Below are positions 54,107-64,000 of a stretch of DNA of 64,000 nucleotides, one piece after another. Below the pieces are notes generated by a model. It was not told the origin of the DNA, did not search any database, and worked only from the letters and a program-made list of their open reading frames with translations. The stretch's first letter is position 1. Each line of letters starts with the position of its first letter. The translations under genes were made by a program, and so were the position numbers. The stretch lies in NCBI GenBank assembly GCA_018806915.1, contig JAGKQI010000101.1, forward strand, positions 310,001 to 374,000. Direction: 5' to 3'. Origin of the DNA: Phytophthora colocasiae. Lineage: Eukaryota; Oomycota; Peronosporomycetes; Peronosporales; Peronosporaceae.

Positions 54107-55612
54107 TCACAGAGGAGCCAAAGTTGGCGCACCCATCAGTGCGAATTCGCTCGAGGCGCGTTTGTCCCCCTTCATCGTCAAGTCCTGAGTTCGGTAGTCG
54201 TATGCAAGGCCTCCGTGGTAGGTGATGTCGATCCCATTCACTTCCTTGTCTTCATCCACGCGGAGACCAATCGTGATCTTGAGCAGGTACAGGATAATCA
54301 TCGTCACAACGAATGAGTACGCAGCAGCTACGCACTGGGATACCAATTGGTGGAGGAACTGGACGTGGTTACCGTAGAAGACACCGCCCTCAATGTTCGG
54401 ATTCACATCGGAAGTCGCAAACAAACCCGTGAGCAGACCACCCATGACACCCACGCATCCGTGGATAGCGAACGAGTCCAGAGTGTCATCATAGCGGAGA
54501 TAATTCTTCAATTGGATTGCCGAGAAGCCCGTAGCTGCACCGATCACACCAAAAACAACCGAAGCCCACGGATACACGTAACCGCACGCCGGGGTAATGG
54601 AGACAAGACCAGCAACAGCGCCACTAGCTGCTCCGCAAGGATCAAATTTCTTCCGTGAGGCGAACTCGAGTCCAACCCACGTCAGGAAACCTGCACTTGA
54701 AGCCAAGTGGGTGTTGACAGCAGCAGTAGCGGCGATACCGTCAGCTGCTCCTTGGGAACCAGCGTTGAAGCCGAACCAGCCGAACCACAGGAGAGTGACT
54801 CCGATCATCACAAGCGGAACGTTGTGCGGCTTCACAGGTTCAGTATGGTTGTAGCGCTTCCCCACCATCAAAGCAGCAGCAAGAGCCCCGAATCCACTGG
54901 AAATGTGGATAACGGTTCCACCGGCGAAGTCGAGTGACCCCATCTTGCCTTCCCAGCCCATAGCAGTGATTTCCCATGATCCATCCAGCTTCAAACTCCA
55001 CATCCAGTGGGCCAACGGGTCGTACACCAATGACGTCCAGATGAAAATGAAGAGCAAGAAGGAGCTGTACTTCATTCGACCAACAATTCCACCGCTCAGT
55101 AGCGCAGGAGTGATCATGGCGAATTGAGTCTGGAAGAAGGCGAAGAGAATGTGAGGGATGTTGGTGCCGTATGTGCCACTTGCAGTTTGTCCCACATTGT
55201 TGTATCCCGTCCATGTGAACATGCCGTTGGATCCAAATGCCACAGAGTATCCGAAAGCCCAGAACTGGACCGACACAAGAGCCATGCTGACGAACGACAT
55301 CATGATGGTGTTGGAGGCCATTTCTTCGCCTGCGAGTCCAGCGTAGAAGAAGGCGACGCCTGGGGTCATGATCATCACGAGTCCGCTGGCCATTATCATC
55401 CAGGCCGTGTTGCCTGAATCAAGTGCTTGGCCGTAGTCAGTCTCAGCCTTTTGACCTTGACCGTCATAGTCGACGCAATCCCCAGTTGCAGTGTCCAAAT
55501 ACTGCGACGTCGAGCACGAGACTGCTGAACCAGAACCACTTTGAGCCGAAGAGCAGGCTGCAAAAGCAGCAAGTAATGCTGTGAGCAGTACTGTGCGAGT
55601 TTGCCAGTTCAT
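54107..55612 (-). CDS. Ammonium transporter AMT-b
   Basis: A 501-residue AMT/MEP family protein without introns. It has a signal peptide, the extracellular leader CSTSQYLDTATGDCVDY with two Cys, and about 11 helices with the pore motifs FFQTQFAMITPALLSGG, LDFAGGTVIH and FAIHGCVG. FNAGS at the third conserved site is standard. The C-terminal EVNGIDITYHGGLAYDY tail is shared with the other copies. It is the outermost of a cluster of transporter genes on the same strand as AMT-c, whose stop codon is 555 bases upstream. Confidence 0.93.
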   Translation of the reverse strand: MNWQTRTVLLTALLAAFAACSSAQSGSGSAVSCSTSQYLDTATGDCVDYDGQGQKAETDYGQALDSGNTAWMIMASGLVMIMTPGVAFFYAGLAGEEMASNTIMMSFVSMALVSVQFWAFGYSVAFGSNGMFTWTGYNNVGQTASGTYGTNIPHILFAFFQTQFAMITPALLSGGIVGRMKYSSFLLFIFIWTSLVYDPLAHWMWSLKLDGSWEITAMGWEGKMGSLDFAGGTVIHISSGFGALAAALMVGKRYNHTEPVKPHNVPLVMIGVTLLWFGWFGFNAGSQGAADGIAATAAVNTHLASSAGFLTWVGLEFASRKKFDPCGAASGAVAGLVSITPACGYVYPWASVVFGVIGAATGFSAIQLKNYLRYDDTLDSFAIHGCVGVMGGLLTGLFATSDVNPNIEGGVFYGNHVQFLHQLVSQCVAAAYSFVVTMIILYLLKITIGLRVDEDKEVNGIDITYHGGLAYDYRTQDLTMKGDKRASSEFALMGAPTLAPL

Positions 55613-55636
55613 GAACGCAATTGTGATCTTGAACGC

Positions 55637-55652
55637 AAATTCCGGAATGAGC
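55637..55652 (-). promoter_or_regulatory. Initiator of AMT-b
   Basis: On the minus strand the segment reads GCTCATTCCGGAATTT, close to the oomycete initiator consensus, 25-40 bases upstream of the start codon. AMT-c has the related GTTCACTTCGGAATTC at a similar distance, suggesting a shared promoter type. Confidence 0.55.
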
Positions 55653-56166
55653 GGGACGCTCGTCCAGACGATAGTAATGGCGGTTTAACGACGTTGAAGA
55701 CACATGTCTTCGAATGCCCAGCCAGCCTACAGGTTCTTCTTGGCTTCGCGAATGTAGCTTGATTATGGCGTTGATCAGTGTGATGGGGATGATCTCTTTC
55801 GCGGATCGGCCAAATTCCGGCGCCACGAATTCGCAAAGCGGCGGTGCTGACCAAACAATGTGATGCCGCTTGGTTGCTTACATGTAATACATGTCCTTGG
55901 AAGTAGAAATACAGCTGTGTGGTTGCACTCTTGACGGATCACGCGGCGTGTCGGCAAATGCCGTTGCCACCTCTACAGCAAAGCCTGCACTGTATCTGAG
56001 AACGGTCGAACCATGATCCGTTTCCTGACACTTGTACCCGATTAAAAAATTCCAACCACAAAAAAGTTAAAGCCCACCATGTTTTTCATATGCAGTTGAA
56101 TAAATCTAACACGGTCTTACGTTCTTGTTGTCGTTCCAAGAGTTGGTCGGTGGGCGTCGTGATCGC
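55653..56166. other. Spacer between AMT-b and AMT-c
   Basis: About 510 bases. It should hold the 3' end of AMT-c and the upstream control region of AMT-b. No other feature is seen. Confidence 0.4.
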
Positions 56167-57705
56167 TTAAACATTCATAATAGGCTCCTTCTGGCTCTCC
56201 TGTGTGATACTTGGTGTCATCATCGATGCAAAGTCGCTCGAGGGTGGGTTGGCAGCCTTCACCGCAGGGCCAGTGTGATCTTGAGCGCTGTAGTCGTAGG
56301 CGAGACCGCCGTGGTATGACACATCAATCCCGTTCACCTCCTTGTCCTCGTCCACACGAAGACCGATCGTGATCTTCAGCACGTACAGGATAATGATGGT
56401 CACCACAAACGAGTACGCCGCAGCCACACATTGCGACACCAACTGGTGCACAAACTGCATGCCGTGTCCGTAGAAGGCACCACCCTCGATGTTCGGGTTC
56501 ACCTCGGACGTGGCAAATAGACCAGTCATAAGTCCACCCATGACACCTGCACAGCCATGGATGGCGAACGAATCCAGCGTATCATCGTATCGAAGGTGGT
56601 TCTTCATGTGCACAGCACTGAAACCTGTGATGGCACCAACGACACCGAAGATCACTGACGCCCACGGGTACACGTAACCACAGGCAGGAGTAATAGCAAC
56701 AAGACCGGCCACAGCGCCACTAGCAGCCCCGCAAGGGTCAAATTTCTTGTACATAGCAAACTCGAGACCCACCCACGTTAAGAACCCGGCACTAGGGGCG
56801 AGGTGAGTGTTGATAGCAGCAACAGCAGCAATTCCATCAGCGGCACCCGCTGATCCAGCATTAAATCCGAACCAACCGAACCACAGCAACGTAGCGCCGA
56901 TCATAACCAATGGCACATTGTGGGGCTTGACGGGGTCTCCGTGGTTGTAGCGCTTGCCCACCATCAAAGCAGCAGCAAGAGCTCCGAATCCACTGGAAAT
57001 ATGGATAACAGTTCCACCAGCAAAGTCAAGAGAGCCCATTTTGCCCTCCCAACCCATAGCAGTGATCTCCCAGGACTCGTCCAGCTTGAACGACCACATC
57101 CAATTGGCCAACGGGTCGTACACTAGTGACGTCCAGAGGAAAATGAAGAGCAAGTAGCTGCCGAACTTCATGCGACCAACAATACCACCACTCAGTAGTG
57201 CAGGGGTGAGCATAGCGAATTGAGTCTGGAAGAAGGCAAAGAGAATGTGAGGGATACCAGTGCCGTATGTAGCACTGGGCACCTCTCGAACGTTGTTGTA
57301 TCCAGCCCATCCGAAAACCCCGTGTGAACCGAAAGCTGCAGAGTAGCCAAAGGCCCAGAACTGGATCGAGATAAGTGCCATACTAACGAACGACATCATC
57401 ATCGTATTAGAGGCCATGTCTTCTCCAGCCAAGCCAGCATAGAAGAAAGCGACTCCAGGCGTCATGATCATCACCAGCGCACTGGCCGCCAGCATCCAGG
57501 CCGTGTTGCCTGAGTCTAAAGTGGCGTCGAAGTCCGTACTGGCCTTCACGCCCTGGTTCTCGTAGTCCACACACTCGTTCGTGCTTGTATCCAGGTATTG
57601 CGACACCAGACATGAAGCGGAGGAGCCTGAGCCGCTCTGAGCTGCTACGGAAGCGGCCAGGAGCGACAGCGCAGCGGTAAGCGCCAGTCGAGTCGTCCAG
57701 TTCAT
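56167..57705 (-). CDS. Ammonium transporter AMT-c
   Basis: A 512-residue AMT/MEP transporter without introns. It is very similar to AMT-b, with signal peptide, CLVSQYLDTSTNECVDY leader, FFQTQFAMLTPALLSGG, LDFAGGTVIH, FNAGSAG and FAIHGCAG. It differs from AMT-b mainly in the C-terminal tail, which has the extra PSITQESQKEP and ends MNV. The long shared reading with AMT-b suggests a tandem duplication. Upstream, GTTCACTTCGGAATTC (minus strand) is a probable initiator. Confidence 0.93.
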   Translation of the reverse strand: MNWTTRLALTAALSLLAASVAAQSGSGSSASCLVSQYLDTSTNECVDYENQGVKASTDFDATLDSGNTAWMLAASALVMIMTPGVAFFYAGLAGEDMASNTMMMSFVSMALISIQFWAFGYSAAFGSHGVFGWAGYNNVREVPSATYGTGIPHILFAFFQTQFAMLTPALLSGGIVGRMKFGSYLLFIFLWTSLVYDPLANWMWSFKLDESWEITAMGWEGKMGSLDFAGGTVIHISSGFGALAAALMVGKRYNHGDPVKPHNVPLVMIGATLLWFGWFGFNAGSAGAADGIAAVAAINTHLAPSAGFLTWVGLEFAMYKKFDPCGAASGAVAGLVAITPACGYVYPWASVIFGVVGAITGFSAVHMKNHLRYDDTLDSFAIHGCAGVMGGLMTGLFATSEVNPNIEGGAFYGHGMQFVHQLVSQCVAAAYSFVVTIIILYVLKITIGLRVDEDKEVNGIDVSYHGGLAYDYSAQDHTGPAVKAANPPSSDFASMMTPSITQESQKEPIMNV

Positions 57706-58471
57706 CTTGATACGCCTTTTGTCAATGTGCTTGAGGTCTTGAGAGCGAATTCCGAAGTGAACTCGAGACTTGGAAAGCTACGCACTCGTGGAGCCTAAAG
57801 CGACAGGGACGAGTGTAGGTTTGTGAAGGTAGTGGGACCTTGACAACTGGGATGGGTCAACTTGGAGGTTAGTCTAGTCTCTGATGGAAGACGGTGTGGG
57901 CGAAACACTACGCTGGGCCTTACGCATCGCGTGACTTGGTGGCGCAACGCGTTGATGGAGCTTGGCGCTTTGCTGGTGTAGATGCCGAGCGAGGCTTGGC
58001 GAAGGCAAAGCGCTGGGTTGGAGCATGTTGTCGCTGAGCGGAGCCTCCACGTTGAAGAGAGAAAGAGCAGTGGAACCCCAGAAAAGAGGCGGGGCGAGGA
58101 TATGTCCATGTCGATAAATATCCAGCAGCAACTACACTGTAGAACACGACACGAGTGCCGATCCAGGAAGAGCACTATAGGCTGAATAGGAGGCCGATGC
58201 AGAGAATTTACGCAGGGCAGGACGGCAAAGCTGCGTGGCATTCTTGCCATTGTCAGCGACGATGCTCTCCGATCCGATCGCGTCTCCTCGCGGTGTAATG
58301 ATCTTGAAGAGCATAGCAAGTACTGCAGCAATCGACGCGTTGCGCGTCAATCCGATAGTCTAGGCGCGTCACATGGATACACTTTCCCATGATTGGCTAG
58401 ATGATTCATGTAATACTTTAACTAATTAAAGCGCCATTGAACAGATCCACTTCAACATGAGAACTCCAGCG
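57706..58471. other. Spacer upstream of AMT-c
   Basis: About 770 bases between the AMT-c start and the end of the transporter pseudogene. It contains the promoter of AMT-c. No other gene is supported. Confidence 0.4.
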
Positions 58472-59330
58472 TTACTTCTTGCAGCACCACACTACCGATC
58501 TCCACCTTCGTGAGCGACTCCATTTATCGGCAGAGTCAGACTGCGCCGGCGTCATCAAACTCCGCTCTGGTGGATTTGCCGCCTTGTATTTGGGCGGACT
58601 CGGGCCGAGCGAGACGTCGATGCCATTCACTTCCTTATCTTCCGACTCGCAGAGACCCACAGTGTATTGCAATACCAGCCTCAGGGACGTCACAGTCGCA
58701 GAGTGTCCAGCCATCACACGCTGGTAAATGAGCTGGTGGACGAACTGCATTCCGTTACCATGCAACGCGCCTCCGTCGATGGCAGAGTTGATGCCCGAAT
58801 GTGGCAAAAATAGACTTGTGAGCGGGACACCCACAAAGCCACCACATCCGTGGGTACCGAACGAATTGAGGGTGTCATTGTAACGGAGGTGCTTTTGGAG
58901 ACGCACAGCCCTGAAGCCTGGACGCCAGGTTAGCGACAGCACCATACCGAACGAATTTCCGGAACTCCAGCGACGCCTAAGCGAGATAATGGCGTTGTCC
59001 TAGCTGCCTGTGCGTCTCCAAAAGCACCTCCGTTACAATGACACCCTCAAATTCAGTGATCCATCGGCGGCAATCTCGAGCCAGCGTTGAAGCCGAACCA
59101 GAGTAGTGCTACACCGACCAGCGAAGTTGGGGGATACCATCTTGCCCTGTAGTCATCGGTTCCCAATTCGCGTCAAGTTTAGTGACATCTAGCGATCGAG
59201 CGAGGAAATCGTTCACCATGGAAACCTGGTGGACACGAACCGGCAATTTCACCGCTGCGTAAAGCAGCAGTGATCGTGCATTCCGCTGGTAAATCCCAGT
59301 GGGGCTAGCCCCCATGTTGTTGCTGTTTGC
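58472..59330 (-). pseudogene. Ammonium transporter pseudogene
   Basis: The 5'-most recognisable part (near 59280-59330) reads NNMGASPTGIY, matching YNNVG..SGTYG of the intact copies. Then come TITAALRSGEI, NDFLARSLDVTKLDANWEPM, GFNAGSR and, in another frame, LRYNDTLNSFGTHGCGGF and EDKEVNGIDVS at the C terminus. Frames change and large parts, including the first pore His block, are missing. A nested 45-bp inverted repeat marks a rearrangement. It is on the same strand as AMT-b and AMT-c, as expected for an old tandem copy. Confidence 0.85.
58864..59053. repeat. Short inverted duplication in the pseudogene
   Basis: Positions 58864-58908 are the reverse complement of 59008-59053, apart from one extra A at the outer end, with a 99-bp spacer. 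The copied stretch is transporter coding sequence, so it is a local inverted duplication and not a transposon end. Confidence 0.85.
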
Positions 59331-59844
59331 CCAACAGAGGAGCAGTTTTCCTGGTTATACTTGCCAAATGCCATGGGCAATGGGTGTTGTACCTACAGTA
59401 TTCTACAGCAACACCAGTCTATATGCGTTTGTTAAAAGCCAGAGGTGGTTCCCATTTTCGCCGTCATTCGGCACCCTCCACGACGATGTAGCGGCGGTGC
59501 ATTTACAGAGGGCGACAGCATCGAGGACGGTTTTTGGTATTACTTCGTCAATACTACGTCGATTTCTACAAAATTTGGAAGCTCCCAAGCTGTTGCAACT
59601 GACACTGTATGCGGTAAGCCAGCTGCTTTATCTCCTGAGACCTTGCATACTAGATGCGATGTTATTTTGTATCGCAACCCTAACGCCATTTTAGCCACTG
59701 ACAACAGGATATTTGAACCGTGTGAATACATATATGTTGACATTATATACCATTCAATTTATTATGTTGTACAGGTGACTGTTTTATCCCCGCCGCAAAT
59801 CGGAGTCAAAAATAGCAATACCACTGCAGAATTCACATTCAGAG
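59331..59844. other. Spacer before the transposase gene
   Basis: About 510 bases of AT-rich sequence. GTTGACATTATATA at about 59736 weakly resembles the inverted GTTGACACCTATATA read from 61365 backwards and could be one end of the mariner-like element. Confidence 0.3.
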
Positions 59845-61271
59845 ATGGCGTCCAAGCGCCGCAGCAAGAAACCTCGTCGAGGCCAAGCTGACGCAGAGAG
59901 AGCGATCGAGTATGTGAAAGATAACCGCAGTGGGGCTCTTACCATAGGAGAAAAGCTCGACATACTCGCATTGCAGGCCAATTTCCACAGAGAAGTGCAG
60001 CCAAAAAACGAAGGAGTGACCAACAAAATCGCTCGATTACTCAACCGCTCAAACAAAACAGTCGGAGATGTTTGGTCTGCGTATTGTGCTGACGGATACG
60101 TTGTTGCGGCTGCCCTTCCGGCAAACCGAGAGGATAAAATGACACGACTTCCGCGATCGTTGGCAATGCAAGCATCTGTGCGTGACTTTATTCGTGGTCG
60201 CTGTGAGACCCGGACTAGAACGACAGCTAAAGATGTGATGCATTTGTTAGTTGAAATGGAGTATTTAGTGGTTGACATGAACGATGCAGACGCCTCAAAA
60301 TCAGCTTTACGAACCGTGCAACGCTTTCTGAAGGGGCAAGGTTATGATAGAGGTGCTCATAAAGGAAAAGGATTGAAGCTGTCTGCTGCTAATAACTTGG
60401 CGAGGGCAGAATACATTCAGCAAATGACCAACAGTGAACGTTCATCGCGGCGTACTGTTTATCTTGATGAGAGTTACATACACCAGCACTATGCACGCCA
60501 CAACGACTCGCTATTTGATCCGACGGATACAAGAAGTGTCAAAGCTAAGCACAAAGGCAGGAGGCTTTGCTTTATAGCTGCAATTTTGGACAAAGATCGC
60601 TCAGTAGATGATAACGATCGTACCTCCGAACAATCGGCTCAGCTGCTGTCAGATACGGTGGACATTTTTGAGGGAGGAAAACAGACAAAAGACTATCATG
60701 GAATGTTTTGTCACGATTATTTCGTCGAGTGGATGGAAAAATTGCTAAGTGTGTTAGATACTATGGGGCTCAAAAGCTGTGTTATCGTGATGGACAATGC
60801 CAAATACCACAAAGTGCTGCCTAAATCGACACCTAAGTCAGGCATTGCGCGGGGAAAAATGCTGGATTCAATGCGAGAATATGGTCTGGAAGTCCCTGAA
60901 AATGCAACAAAGCCAATTTTGTGGGAAATTCTGTCTAGCTACATCAAAGCACAAGTCGTTCCTGTGGTAGTTAGCATGGCACGAGCAAAGGTCATGATGT
61001 GATTTTCACTCCTCCATATCATTCAGATCTTCAGCCTATCGAAATTGTTTGGGCTATCGTAAAGGGAGAAGTCGGTCGCCAATACACCACCACCACAACG
61101 TTTGCTGACATTCGGCCACGCCTAGAGCGAGCCTTCGCCAACCTAGCACCTTCGACTGTGCAGGGTTGTATTGATAGTGCAAACAGGCAGTTGGTCAAGC
61201 TTAAGAATCATCTCGAGGCTATGGATGCCTGCGATGAACAAACGTCCGAAGATGATAGTGCATCTGACTAA
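59845..61271 (+). pseudogene. Mariner/Tc1-like transposase with one frameshift
   Basis: The frame from 59845 (385 residues) has an N-terminal helix-turn-helix-like region (LNRSNKTVGDVWSAYC), VYLDESYIHQHYA with the first catalytic Asp and VIVMDNAKYHK with the second. It stops at about 61000. The frame from 60999 continues with FTPPYHSDLQPIEIVW, the third catalytic acidic residue region, to a stop at 61271. The conserved GHDVIFTPPYH junction lies in the second frame, so a single frameshift near 60980-60998 is the only visible break. The whole protein would be about 475 residues. Confidence 0.85.
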
Positions 61272-62020
61272 CAACATTTCTAGCAACGTGATTGGCTTAC
61301 GTAAACCGAAATATTATATTTTTTACTGCTAATAAAGAGTAGTGATCTCTTATATAGGTGTCAACTTAACTCGAAGTTTCCTCGTGGACGCCTGGAAGAT
61401 AGTTAACGAGAGTACCACCAATCGAATCAACACGCCACGAGAAATCGTTTGGTGCAATTTTTGTGGGGGGTCAAAAAACCGTCCTCGATGCTGTCGCCCT
61501 CTGTTAAAAAATGGCTACAAACGACGTTTCAGCATAACCAGGGCGGATGACGCGCCCACACGAGCCAATCGTGTTCACTTAGCCCCTGCATCGTCGGTGT
61601 GGGTCACGCTTTGCACCGGCGGCAAGTTGAAGCGATTGAAGCTGACCACCAGCGATTAAAATCGCTGCGAGGCCACTGCCAGTTGCAGCGATCGGGCGAT
61701 ACATGAAATACACTCAGCACCACCATGTCGAAAGGTGTCGATTATCACTGTGTACGAATATATCTGTACTGCCAGGGAACCTCATTATCAGCGGTAATAA
61801 CGAAACTGTAGCTTTGTCCCTATTTGCTTCCACCGCAGCCTCCGCACTGACCCCATTAGCCTCACCCTGCCCGAAGGCTTGGGGCTCTGTAGTTTCACTC
61901 CACCATCTGCTGTTTCGCCTAACTCCTTGCTACGCAAATTGGGATAGTCCAGCTCACCCGTTTGGCAGTTTGCAATTTGCCTCGTCCTGCACAAGACTAC
62001 AGTCAACTTCTCCTCAGAAA
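61272..62020. other. Spacer and leader of AMT-d
   Basis: About 750 bases. The AMT-d frame stays open upstream to 61703, but this extension has no transporter-like sequence. The last 80 bases probably hold the promoter. Confidence 0.45.
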
Positions 62021-63580
62021 ATGCTCAGCATTCGACTAGATAATCCTTCGCATTGGTTGGTCGTAGCAGTCCTCGCACTCGGTGCATTGGCCGTCTCGGC
62101 CCAAGACGCTTCAAGCACTTGTGACGTCTCTCAGTATCTCGATTCCACAACCAATGAGTGCGTTGACTACGCTTCCAGAGGCCAAAAAGCCGGCAGAGCG
62201 TTTGATACGACGATCGACTCGGGCAACACAGCGTGGATGCTCATGTCCAGTGCTTTGGTGATGCTTATGACCCCAGGTGTCGCCTTCTTCTACGCCGGTT
62301 TAGCAGGTGAAGACATGGCGTCCAACACGATGATGATGTCCTTTGTGAGTATTGCACTCGTGTCGATCCAGTTCTGGGCCTTCGGGTACTCTGCGTGCTT
62401 CAGTTCCGACGGTATTTTCACTTGGGCGGGGTACAACAACGTCGGGGCAATTGCCAGTGGAACGTACGGTGGAAGTATCCCCCACATCCTCTTCGCCTTC
62501 TTCCAGACGCAATTCGCTACGATCACTCCAGCACTCATCAGTGGAGGGATCGTCGGTCGAATGAAGTTCGGTAGTTATTTACTGTTTATTCTGCTTTGGA
62601 CGTCCATTGTGTACGATCCACTCGCTCGTTGGATGTGGTCACTTAAGCTTGATGAAAACTGGGAACCGACAGCTATGGGCTGGGAGGGCAAGATGGGAGC
62701 TCTCGACTTCGCCGGTGGTACAGTGATCCACGTTTCCAGTGGCTTTGGCGCTCTAGTTGCTGCAATTGTAGTTGGCAAGCGATACAATCACAACGAACCT
62801 ACAAAGCCACACAACGTGCCGTTGGTCATGATCGGTGCAACGCTCTTGTGGTTTGGTTGGTTCGGCTTCAACGCTGGTTCGCAAGGCGCTGCGGATGGAA
62901 TCGCTGCAATTGCTGCTATCAACACTCACCTGTCTCCATGCGCTGGGTTCTTAACGTGGTCAGCTCTTGAGTTCGCAGTTCACAAGAAATTCGACCCATG
63001 CGGTGCTATCAGTGGAGCTGTTGCTGGACTGGTTGCTATCACTCCTGGCTGCTCTTTCGTGTATCCGTGGGCAGCAGTTATCTTCGGTATTGTAGGGGCT
63101 GCTACTGGTTTCGGGGCTGTGCACCTTAAGAATGTTCTGCGGTATGATGACACCCTCGACTCATTCGGCATCCACGGATGTGGCGGCTTTATGGGCGGTC
63201 TGCTTACAGGTCTATTTGCCACCTCGGACATCAACCCAGCGATTGAAGGGGGTGCCTTTTACGGCCATGGGATACAGTTCATTCACCAGCTCGTTTCCCA
63301 GTGTGTGGCGGCTGCTTACTCAGCAGTGGTGACGTTCCTCATTCTGATGGCGCTCAAGTACACAGTGGGTCTTCGTGTATCGGAAGAGAAGGAGGTGAAT
63401 GGCATGGACGTGTCGTATCACGGAGGCCAGGCGTACGACTACAGTGCTCATGGTGGTTCTCATGGAGGGCTTGCCTCGCCTACAGTCAAGGCTGCAAATC
63501 CACCGACAGGAGACTTCATGAGCATGATGACTCCTGCCCAGACCAACGGAAACGAGAACCACACCGCCAGTGCAATCTAA
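62021..63580 (+). CDS. Ammonium transporter AMT-d
   Basis: A 519-residue AMT/MEP transporter. The ATG at 62021 is preferred because it starts a proper signal peptide (WLVVAVLALGALAVSA). The open frame upstream (from 61703) would place 106 extra residues in front of it. The leader CDVSQYLDSTTNECVDY and pore blocks FFQTQFATITPALISGG, LDFAGGTVIH, FNAGSQG and FGIHGCGG are intact. It is divergent from the other cluster members in orientation (+), with a mariner-like transposase and the transporter pseudogene between. The C terminus is longer and Gly/His-rich. Confidence 0.93.
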   Translation: MLSIRLDNPSHWLVVAVLALGALAVSAQDASSTCDVSQYLDSTTNECVDYASRGQKAGRAFDTTIDSGNTAWMLMSSALVMLMTPGVAFFYAGLAGEDMASNTMMMSFVSIALVSIQFWAFGYSACFSSDGIFTWAGYNNVGAIASGTYGGSIPHILFAFFQTQFATITPALISGGIVGRMKFGSYLLFILLWTSIVYDPLARWMWSLKLDENWEPTAMGWEGKMGALDFAGGTVIHVSSGFGALVAAIVVGKRYNHNEPTKPHNVPLVMIGATLLWFGWFGFNAGSQGAADGIAAIAAINTHLSPCAGFLTWSALEFAVHKKFDPCGAISGAVAGLVAITPGCSFVYPWAAVIFGIVGAATGFGAVHLKNVLRYDDTLDSFGIHGCGGFMGGLLTGLFATSDINPAIEGGAFYGHGIQFIHQLVSQCVAAAYSAVVTFLILMALKYTVGLRVSEEKEVNGMDVSYHGGQAYDYSAHGGSHGGLASPTVKAANPPTGDFMSMMTPAQTNGNENHTASAI

Positions 63581-64000
63581 ACCGGTGTGCTGGCTCAAAA
63601 AGGTTGAGATCCAACTTGTAATGTTACGTGAAGTACAGTAAGGTAAATCATCAATTTAGGGCCATCAATCATTTTAAGGCCGTATTTTAACTGCCAATCA
63701 CGTGAAGTTTTTCACAGAGCAAGTACTTTATTGGCTAAAACACACTAAATACTAATACCTTCAAAAATTAAATTTGTAAATTTGGCGCGAGGTGTCATGG
63801 CCCCAGGCGATGACAGATCAGTCGCCTACCTGGTTGGCGGCGAGCTTATTGAGGGCCCGTTATGGGAGCAGGGTTGTCGCGGGTTCAAGTCCCGTTAATT
63901 CTCCGCACTGATTTGGTAAGTAAAGCATCTATTCAACCTCACTGTGCAAGACACTCGACTAACATTTTGTTGTTTAGAATACAGCTAATATGCGCTACAT
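63581..64000. other. Right edge, tRNA-like B-box
   Basis: No gene is supported. GCGGG-TTCAAGT-CCCGT at about 63880-63896 forms a T-arm with the B-box-like GGTTCAAGTCC (63882-63892). No acceptor strand pairs with the following TAATTCT, so no tRNA is called; a SINE head or pseudo-tRNA is possible. Confidence 0.3.

Noticed and set aside
61703..62020. Extended start of AMT-d
   Set aside because: The extension lacks similarity to the other transporters, and the signal peptide begins at 62021.
63781..63930. A full tRNA gene at the right edge
   Set aside because: The T-arm is good but the acceptor stem cannot be paired and no anticodon arm is clear.

Overview
The window reads as nuclear DNA of an oomycete, most like Phytophthora or a close relative. 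The reasons are short introns of about 50-80 nt with GT..AG ends, bZIP proteins with an altered DNA-contact residue, a broken RXLR-type secreted effector relic, oomycete-type initiator motifs (GCTCAYTC..CAATTT) in front of genes and inside an LTR, families of secreted repeat proteins and ammonium transporters, and a high load of Ty3/gypsy, mariner and Harbinger elements. This assignment is an inference from gene content; no species marker such as rDNA is present.

Left part (1-15.3 kb): a tRNA-like relic, a bZIP factor, a degraded effector, a C2HC/XPA-like zinc protein, a decayed aldo-keto reductase, an apparently intact Ty3/gypsy retrotransposon (identical 220-bp LTRs, 5-bp target duplication) inserted 14 bp upstream of that pseudogene's start codon, then the proteasome beta-1 gene and, convergent to it, a large two-module AAA+ ATPase.

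Middle part (15.9-31.2 kb): a large inverted duplication whose arms each carry a Gly/Ala/Asn-rich secreted repeat protein; one arm is interrupted by a Harbinger-type element and the other arm preserves the empty site. Then come an ammonium transporter (AMT-a), a Ser-rich protein, and a second Ty3/gypsy element with a chromodomain, frameshifted genes, near-identical 448/449-bp LTRs and a 5-bp target duplication.

Right part (31.9-64 kb): housekeeping genes (four-TM protein, FKBP12, a four-exon hypothetical, ALKBH6, a PH-domain protein, homoserine dehydrogenase), a mariner derivative whose right TIR ends 9 bp before the ALKBH6 start codon, a tandem pair of multi-TM leucine-rich proteins with identical five-exon structure, a PX-like protein, an OMA1-like M48 peptidase, and an ammonium transporter cluster (AMT-b, AMT-c, a pseudogene, a mariner-like transposase with one frameshift, and AMT-d). 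The four intact transporters share a signal peptide, a cysteine-bearing extracellular leader and the AMT pore residues, which points to local expansion of ammonium handling.

The clearest discoveries are structural: two retrotransposons, one Harbinger-like and one mariner-like element with exact target duplications; an inverted duplication that dates an insertion; and an intron in ALKBH6 that stays in frame and would be missed by ORF calling. No convincingly new multi-gene system was found.
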